From NCBI GenBank assembly GCA_964389475.1, contig CAYMFD010000028.1, positions 1-34,462 on the forward strand: 34,462 nt of DNA. Reading direction: 5' to 3'. Each line of letters begins with the position of its first letter. The first letter of the stretch is position 1. The notes under the pieces were generated by a model, which did no database searches, was not told where the DNA came from, and saw nothing but the letters and a program-made list of their open reading frames with translations. A program made the translations under genes and the position numbers. The stretch is from CAYMFD01 sp964389475. GTDB lineage: Bacteria; Bacteroidota; Bacteroidia; Chitinophagales; Saprospiraceae. This document shows, in pieces, positions 25,286 to 34,088 of this stretch.

Positions 25286-26077
25286 TCAGCTGACCTTGCC
25301 CAATTTGCACGATTGGATATAGGCTATCGTCACGTCATTGAAAACTTGAGGTTGGTCGACATTGACAACATGGCCACAGTCGGGAATGACATGCAGCGTG
25401 CTGTTTTGATGTTCGGCCGTGATCTTTCGGATGCTGGGCAAAAACATATGATCTTGGTCGCCCATGATATAAAGCGTAGGTATGCCTTGGTCTTTCTCTC
25501 TGAAAAACCTTAGCAAGGGATTGACCTCACTTGCCATCCTAAACCACTTGATAAACTCCTTCTGGTACAGCTTCTTGGCTTCTCTCACGAAAAGACTGCG
25601 ACTCTCCTTGTGCTGCCGTCGTGGCATAATGATCCAGGCGAAAAACTTGTAGAGCAGCATATAGGGGAGCACAGACTTAAACCAAAAGCCGAGTTTCATC
25701 AAAATCTGAGACTTGACATTCATCTTCATAATAGCCCCTCCCATCACCATAGAACGTACCCGGTCTGGCGCTAACTCTGCCAGTTCTCTGATGATGATCG
25801 TACCCAGGCTGATACCTACGAAGTGACTGCTGCGTAACTTGAGGTGATCGAGGACTTCTATGACATCTTGCGTGATCGTCGTAAAGGTGTAGCGCTTAAG
25901 CAGCTTGGGCAGTGTCTTACTCTGTCCATGACCTCTCAAGTCTAGTAGCAAGACATTAAAGTGCTTCTTGTACTCACGGATCTGCTTGTACCATATAGAA
26001 GATGATCCTCCTGCGCCATGCACAAAGGTGACCCACTCAGCAGAGGTCGGATGATCAAATGTCTTATAGTATAGCAT
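25286..26077 (-). CDS. Alpha/beta hydrolase
   Basis: The protein has 263 residues. The alpha/beta-hydrolase triad can be placed: nucleophile Ser90 in GISLG, an acid in GDQDHMF (Asp207 or Asp209) and His236 in CGHVVNVDQP. The oxyanion HG pair is at 20-21 (VHGAGG). A long lid region (about 120-190) is rich in Lys, Phe and Tyr, so the substrate may be a hydrophobic ester or lipid. There is no signal peptide. DUF2452 lies immediately downstream. Substrate unknown; esterase, lipase or haloperoxidase-like activities are possible. Confidence 0.9.
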   Translation of the reverse strand: MLYYKTFDHPTSAEWVTFVHGAGGSSSIWYKQIREYKKHFNVLLLDLRGHGQSKTLPKLLKRYTFTTITQDVIEVLDHLKLRSSHFVGISLGTIIIRELAELAPDRVRSMVMGGAIMKMNVKSQILMKLGFWFKSVLPYMLLYKFFAWIIMPRRQHKESRSLFVREAKKLYQKEFIKWFRMASEVNPLLRFFREKDQGIPTLYIMGDQDHMFLPSIRKITAEHQNSTLHVIPDCGHVVNVDQPQVFNDVTIAYIQSCKLGKVS

Positions 26078-26310
26078 GCTACAAATATCGCTTCTTAAAA
26101 CTATACTCGATGTTCAAAAGTTGTGCGGGCTTGCGTAAAGCGGTGAAATTGCCATTCACTATCATGTCCTCAATAAGTCGATCCTACTGCCGAAAGAATT
26201 TCAGAGAAAAATCGTCTCGACTGCAACGTGATGCTATTTGGCTCCGTAGAGAGGGTGTCGACAACAACTAGAAATTCATTTTCACATTAGTACATCAGAC
26301 AACAAACACC

Positions 26311-27642
26311 ATGAAAGTAATAATTCAACAAATAGCAGCTCTCCTTTTGATGGGAGCGATAATGACACTAGCCTCTTGCAATGATGATAATTTCGACATT
26401 GTCGACGATGAGGTTGTCATCACTGTGCCCGATACTGTATCAACTATAGCTATTACGGGAAAAGTAACAGATAGAGAAGGTAATCTCCTCTCTAGTGCAG
26501 AAGTATCCCTACTACACAATGGTATCATACATAGCACTATCTCGGAGCAGGATGGCTCTTACGCCTTTAATGATCTAGCAGCAGTAGATGATCGTCTGGA
26601 GGCATTAGTACAAAGTGAAGACTACATAGAAACTGCCGCTGTACTCACTGTTACTGATAAGGACCTTACTCATGACTTTGTACTTATCAAGCCAGAAGAA
26701 GTAACGGGCGGTAATCATACTACAGCGACGATACTATCCGATAGCTTAATCCTACTCTCTGGCATTACGGCCACACCTAGTGGCGAGGCAGTCGAAGGCG
26801 CAATAGTTTTGATAGCAAGACAGGACTTAACTGACCTACAGTATGCCGTCTCAGACGCAGACGGTAACTGGGAGATCGCAACATCACAACGTGGCGATTT
26901 CATTTTATTTGCAGTAGATCTCTGCAGGCAAGTACTACAAAATGCACAGGTAGTAACTCTCACTGACGACGACTTAGATATTGGTACAGTCGATGTGGGC
27001 AACAATGTATATAGAGAGTACAACTTTACAGGCAGAATACTGGATTGTGATACTGGTGAAGAAGTACCAGGTGTATCTATATCCATCACCTTCGAAGGCG
27101 AAAACAATTCCTACCAAAACAACTTAGGCTCAACGAATTACGACATACAAGCGAATAATTGTAGCAATGCTACGTGCTACACTATCAGAGCCAACTCACC
27201 ATTCGGGTACCGTGATACCATTGCAACTTGCTTACCACTAGATGGTAATCTCAACAACGACATCTTCGTCTGCAAAGAGGCTTTAATACCTGATGAAAGT
27301 GAGGGAGTCTTTAACGTAGGTGGAGTACAGCTTGACTATGACTTCGTATCTGCTACTCGAGAAAACGATGGTTGGCTAATAGGTTTTGCCGATCCAGACT
27401 TGACAGAAGTCGCAGTAATACTTACTGCAAGCGATAGCGGATCTGGCACCTGCACAGGTGTAGCGATCTTTGAAAATGCAGGAACTACTACCTACGTGAT
27501 GAGTCAGGATCAAGCACCACAATATACAATCGATAGTGTGACAAACAACTATGTGTATGGAACTATGACAGGTACACTCTTTGAAGTGGCGACCCGTAGC
27601 GCTGCACCAACAAACGCTACCTACAAAGCACTTATCCAATAA
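26311..27642 (+). CDS. Lipoprotein with carboxypeptidase-regulatory-like (CarboxypepD_reg) domains
   Basis: The protein has 443 residues with a lipoprotein signal peptide; the lipobox is LASC at 20-23, followed by acidic residues (NDDNFDIVDDE) that may form a surface-export signal as known for Bacteroidota surface lipoproteins. At least two Ig-like carboxypeptidase-regulatory folds are seen, one starting ITGKVTDREGNLLSSAEVSLL (about 48-68) and one starting LSGITATPSGEAVEGAIVLI. A third, Cys-containing domain begins FTGRILDCDTGEEVPGVSI. The C-terminal third has no known motif. It is followed after 4 bp by an ECF sigma factor, which places it at the head of a regulatory operon. Confidence 0.82.
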   Translation: MKVIIQQIAALLLMGAIMTLASCNDDNFDIVDDEVVITVPDTVSTIAITGKVTDREGNLLSSAEVSLLHNGIIHSTISEQDGSYAFNDLAAVDDRLEALVQSEDYIETAAVLTVTDKDLTHDFVLIKPEEVTGGNHTTATILSDSLILLSGITATPSGEAVEGAIVLIARQDLTDLQYAVSDADGNWEIATSQRGDFILFAVDLCRQVLQNAQVVTLTDDDLDIGTVDVGNNVYREYNFTGRILDCDTGEEVPGVSISITFEGENNSYQNNLGSTNYDIQANNCSNATCYTIRANSPFGYRDTIATCLPLDGNLNNDIFVCKEALIPDESEGVFNVGGVQLDYDFVSATRENDGWLIGFADPDLTEVAVILTASDSGSGTCTGVAIFENAGTTTYVMSQDQAPQYTIDSVTNNYVYGTMTGTLFEVATRSAAPTNATYKALIQ

Positions 27643-27646
27643 GTCC

Positions 27647-28198
27647 ATGGCGACTCCAACTCTTATAGAACAATGTATTGCTAATGATAGAGCTGCCCAA
27701 AAGCAGCTCTATCATCAGTATGCCAAGGAAGTAGCCAATATCTGTTTTAGGTATGTCAAAGACACAAGCACTACCAAAGATTTAATGCAGGAATGCTTCA
27801 TCACAGCCTTTAGCAAAATGCATCAATACCGTTCGGACAAAGGGTCCTTCGGTGCTTGGATTTGCAGAATTGCCAGTAACAAATCGATTGACTATCTGCG
27901 GTCAAAGAACAGCATTTCGTTCGACGGCAATGGCCTAGACGAGCAGTGGGCTGTTGAAGGTCCTGACCCTACAGATAACATGGCTGCAGAAGATCTCTTG
28001 CAACTGATCAACACCCTACCTGAGCAACAACGCATCATCTTTCAACTCTCTGTGGTTGACGGATATACACACCTCGAGATCTCGGAGATACTAGATATCC
28101 CCGCAGCGACGTCTCGCTCTCATCTCTTGAGAGCTCGCACACGACTCCAAGTCTTACTCACACAATCACAAGACCATGCCATCACAAGAGCACAATAA
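27647..28198 (+). CDS. ECF-type RNA polymerase sigma factor
   Basis: The protein has 183 residues from ATG 27647, 4 bp after the lipoprotein stop; the frame is open upstream but that part overlaps the lipoprotein gene. Region 2 is clear: CFRYVKDTSTTKDLMQECFI, then the DNA-melting segment FGAWICRIASNKSIDYLR. Region 4 (LPEQQRIIFQLSVVDGYTHLEISEILDIPAATSRSHLLRAR) carries the helix-turn-helix that reads the -35. There is no region 1.1 or 3, as expected of ECF factors. The last 23 bp overlap the start of the next gene, which suggests translational coupling to its likely anti-sigma partner. Confidence 0.93.
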   Translation: MATPTLIEQCIANDRAAQKQLYHQYAKEVANICFRYVKDTSTTKDLMQECFITAFSKMHQYRSDKGSFGAWICRIASNKSIDYLRSKNSISFDGNGLDEQWAVEGPDPTDNMAAEDLLQLINTLPEQQRIIFQLSVVDGYTHLEISEILDIPAATSRSHLLRARTRLQVLLTQSQDHAITRAQ

Positions 28199-29543
28199 AT
28201 ATAAAGACAAGCTTACTAGCATCGAACCTGATATCGACTATGATGCAGGCTGGGATGCGATTGCAGATCACCTAGACAAAGAAGATGACAATAGAAAGCC
28301 TGTACTATGGTGGAGGTTTGGGATCATTATCGCTCTAGTACTAGTCTCAACAACTGCTTACTTACTAAACGTCAGCCCAAAGTCTTTGTCAGATATAAGC
28401 CTACAGGCACAAGCTAGTACTACGTCTGACAACCAACCGCTCACAAGTAACGACATTGCCGACGGTAAAGAAAGTGCAAGCCGAATTACGGATCACAACA
28501 ACAACAACAACAACAACGCGAACTCTCCAGCAAGCCTAACGGCAGATCCTAGCAGCAAAATTCAAAACTTGGTCAGCAGCAAGTCAACCCTGCCTCTTAC
28601 TCTCAACAATAACAGCGACAATGGCCCATCAGTAATTCAATACGACACCCAGGTACAACCATCTGCTATTATGCAACCCTTGGCCACTCAGGCAGGACAG
28701 ACATCTAATAATGGAAAGGCTCTCCTGCCTAGCGACACTGGTGCTGACGGTACAACTGCGAATAATGCAGGTATCGCAATTACAGAGCTAGACGAGACAT
28801 TCATATCGCCTCTACTACCCATTTCTATTGAGCTACTACTCATTACTACAGACGACCTACCTACACCAAGCTATCAATCGCCTCTCAACAATACTAGGCC
28901 TGCGACAGCCTTATGGTCCCTCAACCAGGGCACCTACACGCCTCTCGGGGTAACATCTGTCGCGGCAGATGGCGATAATAATATACGTACGGCGCAGTTG
29001 CTATCGTCTATTACCAGCCTACAGTATCACCGGACCATGACCGGCCGGTGGTCATGGTCTGCGGGACTAGGTTACCAGGTACAGAGACAGCGACAACGAG
29101 CTAACGCCACCATCACCACGGTAGAGCGGATCAATACTGCTGATGGCACGATCGTCATCAATGATACGGGCAGCGTCATAGGCACCCTACCCGGGACGGC
29201 TACCCGAGAGACCACCATCACCCGAGATATCCAGCAGTATGGCTACATCCATAGCGCTGTCGTGCAGGCCGGCATAGGTTTTCAATGGTCTGACAGGTGG
29301 CGTAGTGAAGTAAGCGCTATATACACGGCCCCGGTGTATACTAGTGGCAATGCCATAGAGCCATCGCTTGACGTCAGTTCGCTCTCGACGGCGGACATAC
29401 CTACCGACCTCAGTGCCCAGATCAACCTCCTTTACGGACTACCCTTGCGGGGTTTACGAGCAGATGTGGGTGCGACTTCGCTGCACTCCGTCAATACTAA
29501 TAATCGTAGCAGAGTGGGTCTTTACATGCGCTTGTACCTGTAG
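28176..29543 (+). CDS. Single-pass membrane protein with C-terminal barrel-like domain, likely anti-sigma or sensor
   Basis: The protein has 455 residues. About 43 charged N-terminal residues (DIDYDAGWDAIADHLDKEDD) precede one transmembrane helix (WWRFGIIIALVLVSTTAYLL, about 45-64). A long Ser/Thr/Asn/Gln-rich linker follows, with a run of seven Asn at about 109-115 encoded by AAC repeats. From about residue 260 alternating strands appear (WSWSAGLGYQVQRQRQ, YGYIHSAVVQAGIGFQWSD, GLYMRLYL at the end), like an outer-membrane barrel domain. The start codon lies within the sigma factor gene (23-bp overlap). The N terminus is too short for a standard anti-sigma domain, but position and topology suggest a membrane partner that holds the sigma factor. 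The barrel reading is inference. Confidence 0.8.
   Translation: MPSQEHNKYKDKLTSIEPDIDYDAGWDAIADHLDKEDDNRKPVLWWRFGIIIALVLVSTTAYLLNVSPKSLSDISLQAQASTTSDNQPLTSNDIADGKESASRITDHNNNNNNNANSPASLTADPSSKIQNLVSSKSTLPLTLNNNSDNGPSVIQYDTQVQPSAIMQPLATQAGQTSNNGKALLPSDTGADGTTANNAGIAITELDETFISPLLPISIELLLITTDDLPTPSYQSPLNNTRPATALWSLNQGTYTPLGVTSVAADGDNNIRTAQLLSSITSLQYHRTMTGRWSWSAGLGYQVQRQRQRANATITTVERINTADGTIVINDTGSVIGTLPGTATRETTITRDIQQYGYIHSAVVQAGIGFQWSDRWRSEVSAIYTAPVYTSGNAIEPSLDVSSLSTADIPTDLSAQINLLYGLPLRGLRADVGATSLHSVNTNNRSRVGLYMRLYL
28497..28517 (+). repeat. AAC microsatellite in the membrane-protein gene
   Basis: Seven consecutive AAC codons encode seven Asn in the linker between the membrane helix and the barrel-like region. 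Slippage would change linker length without shifting the frame. Confidence 0.9.
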
Positions 29544-29689
29544 GCTAGCAGCGACATTTATGTCATATGTCCGCTAGGTTCTGACATGAGCTACTATTTG
29601 TCGTCAAGGATTACGTTCTTTGTAGGGCTAAAGATTCTATTATCCGTCGCTGCAAGAGCCTTTCGCCCTGCGATGACTAGACACACAAC

Positions 29690-32089
29690 ATGAGATTATT
29701 TTCGATCCTTTTTCTGCTTTCTTTTTGGGCTACAGCCCAATCACAGGACCATAACCTAGCGCTGGTAAGTAACGTACAGTACAGTACCGCAGTCGAGTAT
29801 GGCAATGACATCTGGGGCTTTGTCGATAAGAATGGTGTAGAATACGCCGTCGTAGGGTCAAGGACCTCCACCCTACTATTTAGCCTTGCTGACCCTAGCA
29901 ACCCTGAGCTCGTCTACGAGGTAGAGGGGGCTGTGGGTATATGGAGAGACATGAAATCTGTAGGCGACTACATATATGTCACGGCTGACCAGGGTAATGA
30001 CGGTCTCCTCGTAATCGACATGAGTGCTGTGGGGGATAGCATTACCCATAATTTCTGGAGACCCATATATGACAAAGGCAGCGGAGACCAACAACTCAAC
30101 AGAGTGCATAATATCTATGCAGATGATCGCTATGTATATCTAGCAGGTCTAGATAGTGATAATCAGCGTGGTGGTGTACTCATCCTCGACACGGAGGCGG
30201 ATCCTCTGGAGCCACCAGTTGCTGGGGTCGTAGATGACTTCTATGCACACGATGTCTATGTACAGGATACCTTCTTGTATGCAAGTGAGATCTACATCGG
30301 TGAGCTCGGTGTATATAGCATAGCTGATCCTGCTAATCCCGTACGCCTATCAGGTCAAAGGACGACTACTGACTTTACCCACAATGCTTGGGTGAGTGAC
30401 GATGGTGACTTTGCCTTTACGACGGATGAGGTTCGCGATGCCAATGTAGATGCCTATGACATCTCGGATCTTGACAATATCAAGTTCCTAGATGCTTTCC
30501 AACCATACAGACCACTAGGAGAGGCAGCGACTATACCACACAATACACACTACCACAATGGATTTCTAGTTACTAGTTGGTATGAGGATGGTGTGATCGT
30601 CATCGATGGTAATAAACCCGATAACCTTGTAGAGGTAGCTAGTTACGATACCTGGCTACAGGCTAGTGGTACCGGCCGTGGGTTTAACGGTTGCTGGGGA
30701 GTCACTCCTTATCTACCAAGTGGTCTGGTCATCGCTAATGATATCAACACGGGTCTATATGTATTCGAGCCTACATATGTACGAGCATCTTACCTAGAGG
30801 GCATGGTCGTCGACTCGATCACCAGAGAGTTACTGCCAGGTGCTACCGTGGAGATCCTCGGCAGTAGACCACACCGTGACGTAGCTAATGACGGTACATT
30901 TAAGACCGGCATCGCAGAGACAGGCACCTTCGACGTACGTGTGCGAGCCCTCGGCTATGACACACGGATCGTCTCAATCGACCTAGAGGCTGGCGTGGTC
31001 AATGAACAGACCTTCGCATTATTACAAAGAGCTACGCTAACCACCATACTCCAGGATAACAGCACAGGTAGCAGCCTATCTGACGGGCAGGTACTCATCG
31101 TCAGCGAAGAACTGGGAGAGACACTAGAGAGCTCCGTCAATAATCTAGGCGAGGCTAGCAATCAACTAGATAGAGGCTCAGACTACGATGTGTATGGTAC
31201 ATCATGGTCATACCAATCCAAACTCGCCAGCGATGTAAGTATCAATGGTGACGAGATCGTCACGATCGCTCTAGATAGCGGTATTGTCGATGACTTTTTC
31301 ACAGACCTAGGCTGGGAGGTAACAAGCAATAGCGCCAGTGGAGAGTGGCAAAGAGTAGTACCAGTCGGTACTGTCAACACAGGCACCAATGAGGTAAGCA
31401 ACCCCGATACTGATGTGGACGGCGACGTCCTCAACTTTGCCTACGTGACCGGTAATGATGGCATAGGCCTCGGTGATGACGATGTAGATGACGGCAGCAC
31501 GGTGCTGACAAGCCCTGCTTTCAGTGCTGTAACGAGTACAGCCGATAGTCTTGCAATTACCGTTAGCTATTGGTATTACACCTGCTGTGGTAATGCGCCG
31601 CTAGATGATACCCTAGTCATGACATTGAGTAATGGACTAGATACGATGGAGCTCTTCCGCACGCCAGAGTCATCGGACGGCTGGCAGACGCTGAGGTTTG
31701 TACTCACACCTGACGAACTCGCCTTTACCGACGAAATGCGATTTTCAGTTACCGCACAGGACCTCGGGCAGGGCCATATCGTGGAGGCCGGTATTGATGC
31801 TTTCAGAGCAGATCTAGTGACTACGATGGTCACCGCTCTCGATGAGGTAGCGATACAAGGCTTGACTGTAAGTCCATCTCCATTTAGCGATCAAGTACAG
31901 ATCACCGTACCGAACGAGGGCCTGCACACGGCACAGATATTTGACGTAGTCGGTCGTGTAGTTGTTAGTCAACCACTCACGGGAGAGACGACAACGATAG
32001 CAACAGGTACGTGGAGACCAGGCGTCTACTATGTACGCCTACTGGGCGAGGGTGCCGTAAGTCAAACGATCTCTGTAGTCAAGCAATAA
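29690..32089 (+). CDS. Secreted choice-of-anchor B protein with T9SS C-terminal sorting domain
   Basis: The protein has 799 residues with a signal peptide (MRLFSILFLLSFWATAQSQ). The mature N-terminal half has the choice-of-anchor B / LVIVD-like pattern of repeated DPSNPELVYEVEG and DPANPVRLSG segments with GVYSIADP and YDISDLDNIKFLDAF, expected to fold as a beta-propeller. A carboxypeptidase-regulatory-like domain starts LEGMVVDSITRELLPGATVEI (about 375). The C-terminal about 75 residues (LTVSPSPFSDQVQITV ... FDVVGRVVVSQPL ... WRPGVYYVRLLGEG) are a type-A sorting domain of the type IX system, so the protein should be exported and anchored or released at the cell surface. The next gene starts 2 bp after its stop. 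Confidence 0.88.
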   Translation: MRLFSILFLLSFWATAQSQDHNLALVSNVQYSTAVEYGNDIWGFVDKNGVEYAVVGSRTSTLLFSLADPSNPELVYEVEGAVGIWRDMKSVGDYIYVTADQGNDGLLVIDMSAVGDSITHNFWRPIYDKGSGDQQLNRVHNIYADDRYVYLAGLDSDNQRGGVLILDTEADPLEPPVAGVVDDFYAHDVYVQDTFLYASEIYIGELGVYSIADPANPVRLSGQRTTTDFTHNAWVSDDGDFAFTTDEVRDANVDAYDISDLDNIKFLDAFQPYRPLGEAATIPHNTHYHNGFLVTSWYEDGVIVIDGNKPDNLVEVASYDTWLQASGTGRGFNGCWGVTPYLPSGLVIANDINTGLYVFEPTYVRASYLEGMVVDSITRELLPGATVEILGSRPHRDVANDGTFKTGIAETGTFDVRVRALGYDTRIVSIDLEAGVVNEQTFALLQRATLTTILQDNSTGSSLSDGQVLIVSEELGETLESSVNNLGEASNQLDRGSDYDVYGTSWSYQSKLASDVSINGDEIVTIALDSGIVDDFFTDLGWEVTSNSASGEWQRVVPVGTVNTGTNEVSNPDTDVDGDVLNFAYVTGNDGIGLGDDDVDDGSTVLTSPAFSAVTSTADSLAITVSYWYYTCCGNAPLDDTLVMTLSNGLDTMELFRTPESSDGWQTLRFVLTPDELAFTDEMRFSVTAQDLGQGHIVEAGIDAFRADLVTTMVTALDEVAIQGLTVSPSPFSDQVQITVPNEGLHTAQIFDVVGRVVVSQPLTGETTTIATGTWRPGVYYVRLLGEGAVSQTISVVKQ

Positions 32090-32091
32090 CT

Positions 32092-33303
32092 ATGGCAAAT
32101 ACGCTGATCATAGGCGGTGGTATAACGGGCCTCACGGCTGCCTACTACCTGCATAAGGCTGGCCGATCATTCTCACTAGTAGAGGCACAGAATACCCTAG
32201 GTGGTCGTGTACAGACCGATGTGGTGGATGGATATAGACTAGATCGAGGCTTTCAAGTATTTCTGACTGCCTACCCAGAAGCCAAGAGGATACTAGACTA
32301 TGCGGCGCTAGATCTCAGGACATTTAAGCCGGGATCAGTCATCCTCTCAGGTGGTAAGGCAAGGCAGATCGGTGATCCGCTTAGAGATCCAGCGAGCCTA
32401 CTACCTACCCTCAGCTCAGGCATAGGTAATATGAGTGACAAGCTCAAAATCCTAAAGCTCAAGCAGCGCTTAAGCAAGACGTCCGTCGAGAGCATCTTTG
32501 CACAAACAGAAAAGGGCACGAGCAGCGTACTACGGGAAGACTACGGCTTTTCTGACGATATGATCGCTCGCTTCTTCATGCCATTTTACAGAGGTATATT
32601 TTTAGAAAACGATCTATCTACTAGCAGAAGGATGTTTGACTTTGTGTTCAAAATGTTCTCCCAAGGTGATGCAGCCATCCCGGCACAGGGCATCGGTGCT
32701 ATTGCCGACCAGCTAGCGAATCACCTGCCTACTCAAGACATAACGCTAGGTACTAGCGTCACCGCCCTAGATAGCAGTACCGCAAAGTGTAGTGACGGAT
32801 CTACCCTAGACTATGACCAATGCATACTAGCGGTGGACCAGCTACACGCTGCGCAACTACTCGGCCAAAAAGTACCTGCAGATTATCGCAGTACGACGAC
32901 GGTATACTATAGCTGCGATACAAGCGACCTCGCGCCGAGGCTTATCACGCTACTACCCGATGGCATGGTCAACAATATCTGCGACCTTACCTCACTCAGC
33001 AGTCACTATGCTCCTGCGGGTAAGCGGCTCATCTCACTGACCCTAAGAGATGTCGATCAGGATACCGATATAGACCTAGCAATCAAGGCCGCGCTAGCAG
33101 ACATACTGCCAGAAAGCCAATCCTGGCAGCATATCAAAACCTACGACATAAAGTATGCCCTGCCCGACCAGACCCATGTCGAGGAAGGTGAGCTCACGGT
33201 ACAAGGCAATACATACATCTGTGGAGACTACCTCCACTATGGTTCGCTCAATGCGGCTATGCGGTCAGGACGACTGGCAGCAGAGGCGATCATCAATAAG
33301 TAG
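32092..33303 (+). CDS. FAD-dependent oxidoreductase, amine-oxidase / phytoene-desaturase-like
   Basis: The protein has 403 residues starting MANTLIIGGGITGLTAAYYL, 2 bp after the choice-of-anchor B gene; the frame is open upstream but overlaps that gene. The FAD-binding Rossmann motif (GGGITGL) is followed by the acidic end of beta2 (LVEAQNTLGGRVQT) with its GGR motif, then GYRLDRGFQVFLTAYPEA, typical of the NAD(P)/FAD-dependent amine-oxidase-like family that includes protoporphyrinogen oxidase and carotenoid desaturases. The C-terminal FAD motif is YICGDYLHYGSLNAAMRSG. The substrate is not identifiable. It is cytoplasmic by sequence (no signal peptide). Confidence 0.87.
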   Translation: MANTLIIGGGITGLTAAYYLHKAGRSFSLVEAQNTLGGRVQTDVVDGYRLDRGFQVFLTAYPEAKRILDYAALDLRTFKPGSVILSGGKARQIGDPLRDPASLLPTLSSGIGNMSDKLKILKLKQRLSKTSVESIFAQTEKGTSSVLREDYGFSDDMIARFFMPFYRGIFLENDLSTSRRMFDFVFKMFSQGDAAIPAQGIGAIADQLANHLPTQDITLGTSVTALDSSTAKCSDGSTLDYDQCILAVDQLHAAQLLGQKVPADYRSTTTVYYSCDTSDLAPRLITLLPDGMVNNICDLTSLSSHYAPAGKRLISLTLRDVDQDTDIDLAIKAALADILPESQSWQHIKTYDIKYALPDQTHVEEGELTVQGNTYICGDYLHYGSLNAAMRSGRLAAEAIINK

Positions 33304-33305
33304 AG

Positions 33306-34088
33306 ATGTTATCTTGTCATGACCAGATAGGTAGACTAGTCGAGCTCACACGACCGGCATCACGTATCGTCTCTCTTGTACCCAGCATTACCGAATTATT
33401 GTTTGACCTAGGCGTAGGTGATCAAGTAGTAGGTAGGACTAAATTTTGTGTGTACCCACAGCCCATCATCCAGACGATACCTAAGATCGGCGGTACCAAG
33501 ACCGTCAAGGCCCAAGTTATACACGACCTCCACCCCGACCTCATCATAGCCAGCAAAGAAGAAAACATAGAAGAACAAGTAGCTGACGCAGGGCTCTGGG
33601 ATGGTGACACCCCCGTACCCACCTACGTCAGCAACGTGATCGACTTACCTACTAGCATCGACATGATCAAAGATATCGGCACCCTCGTCCGTAAGGAGGA
33701 GGCTGCCGCACATCTAAGCAATAGCATAAATGCCGCAGCCGCTAAGATAGACCTCAGCGCTACAGAACCAGCCCTCTACCTGATCTGGCGCAAGCCCTAC
33801 ATGAGTATAGGTGGCGACACCTACATCTCGGCCATGATGCGCTATGCGGGATACTACAATGTATTGCAAGATCACAAGCGCTACCCTAGCCTCGATGCTG
33901 AGACGATCGCAGCGCTTAACCCTCGCCACATCCTCTTATCTAGCGAGCCCTTCCCGTTTAAAGATCGGCACATCGAGGAGTTACAGGAGCTATGTCCTAC
34001 GGCAAAAATCAGCCTAGTCGACGGCGAACATTACAGCTGGTATGGCAGTCGGATGCTCAAGGCACTGGAGGTGTGGGGGCAGCTCTAG
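33306..34088 (+). CDS. BtuF-like helical-backbone metal receptor, without signal peptide
   Basis: The protein has 260 residues and starts 2 bp after the oxidoreductase stop. The type III periplasmic-binding-protein fold used for cobalamin and iron-siderophore is clear: RIVSLVPSITELLFDLGVGDQVVGRT, then IGGTKTVKAQVIHDLHPDLIIASKEEN, and later SIGGDTYISAMMRYAGYYNVL and LLSSEPFPFKDRHIEEL. It lacks a signal peptide and a lipobox (MLSCHDQIGRLVEL has no hydrophobic run), unlike transport-linked BtuF. No permease or ATPase gene is adjacent. It could be cytoplasmic, or the true start may lie elsewhere; the ATG at 33306 gives a complete domain. Confidence 0.85.
   Translation: MLSCHDQIGRLVELTRPASRIVSLVPSITELLFDLGVGDQVVGRTKFCVYPQPIIQTIPKIGGTKTVKAQVIHDLHPDLIIASKEENIEEQVADAGLWDGDTPVPTYVSNVIDLPTSIDMIKDIGTLVRKEEAAAHLSNSINAAAAKIDLSATEPALYLIWRKPYMSIGGDTYISAMMRYAGYYNVLQDHKRYPSLDAETIAALNPRHILLSSEPFPFKDRHIEELQELCPTAKISLVDGEHYSWYGSRMLKALEVWGQL

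Noticed and set aside
26059..26271. 70-codon open frame on the plus strand upstream of the lipoprotein gene
   Set aside because: It begins inside the hydrolase gene on the other strand and has no recognisable features.
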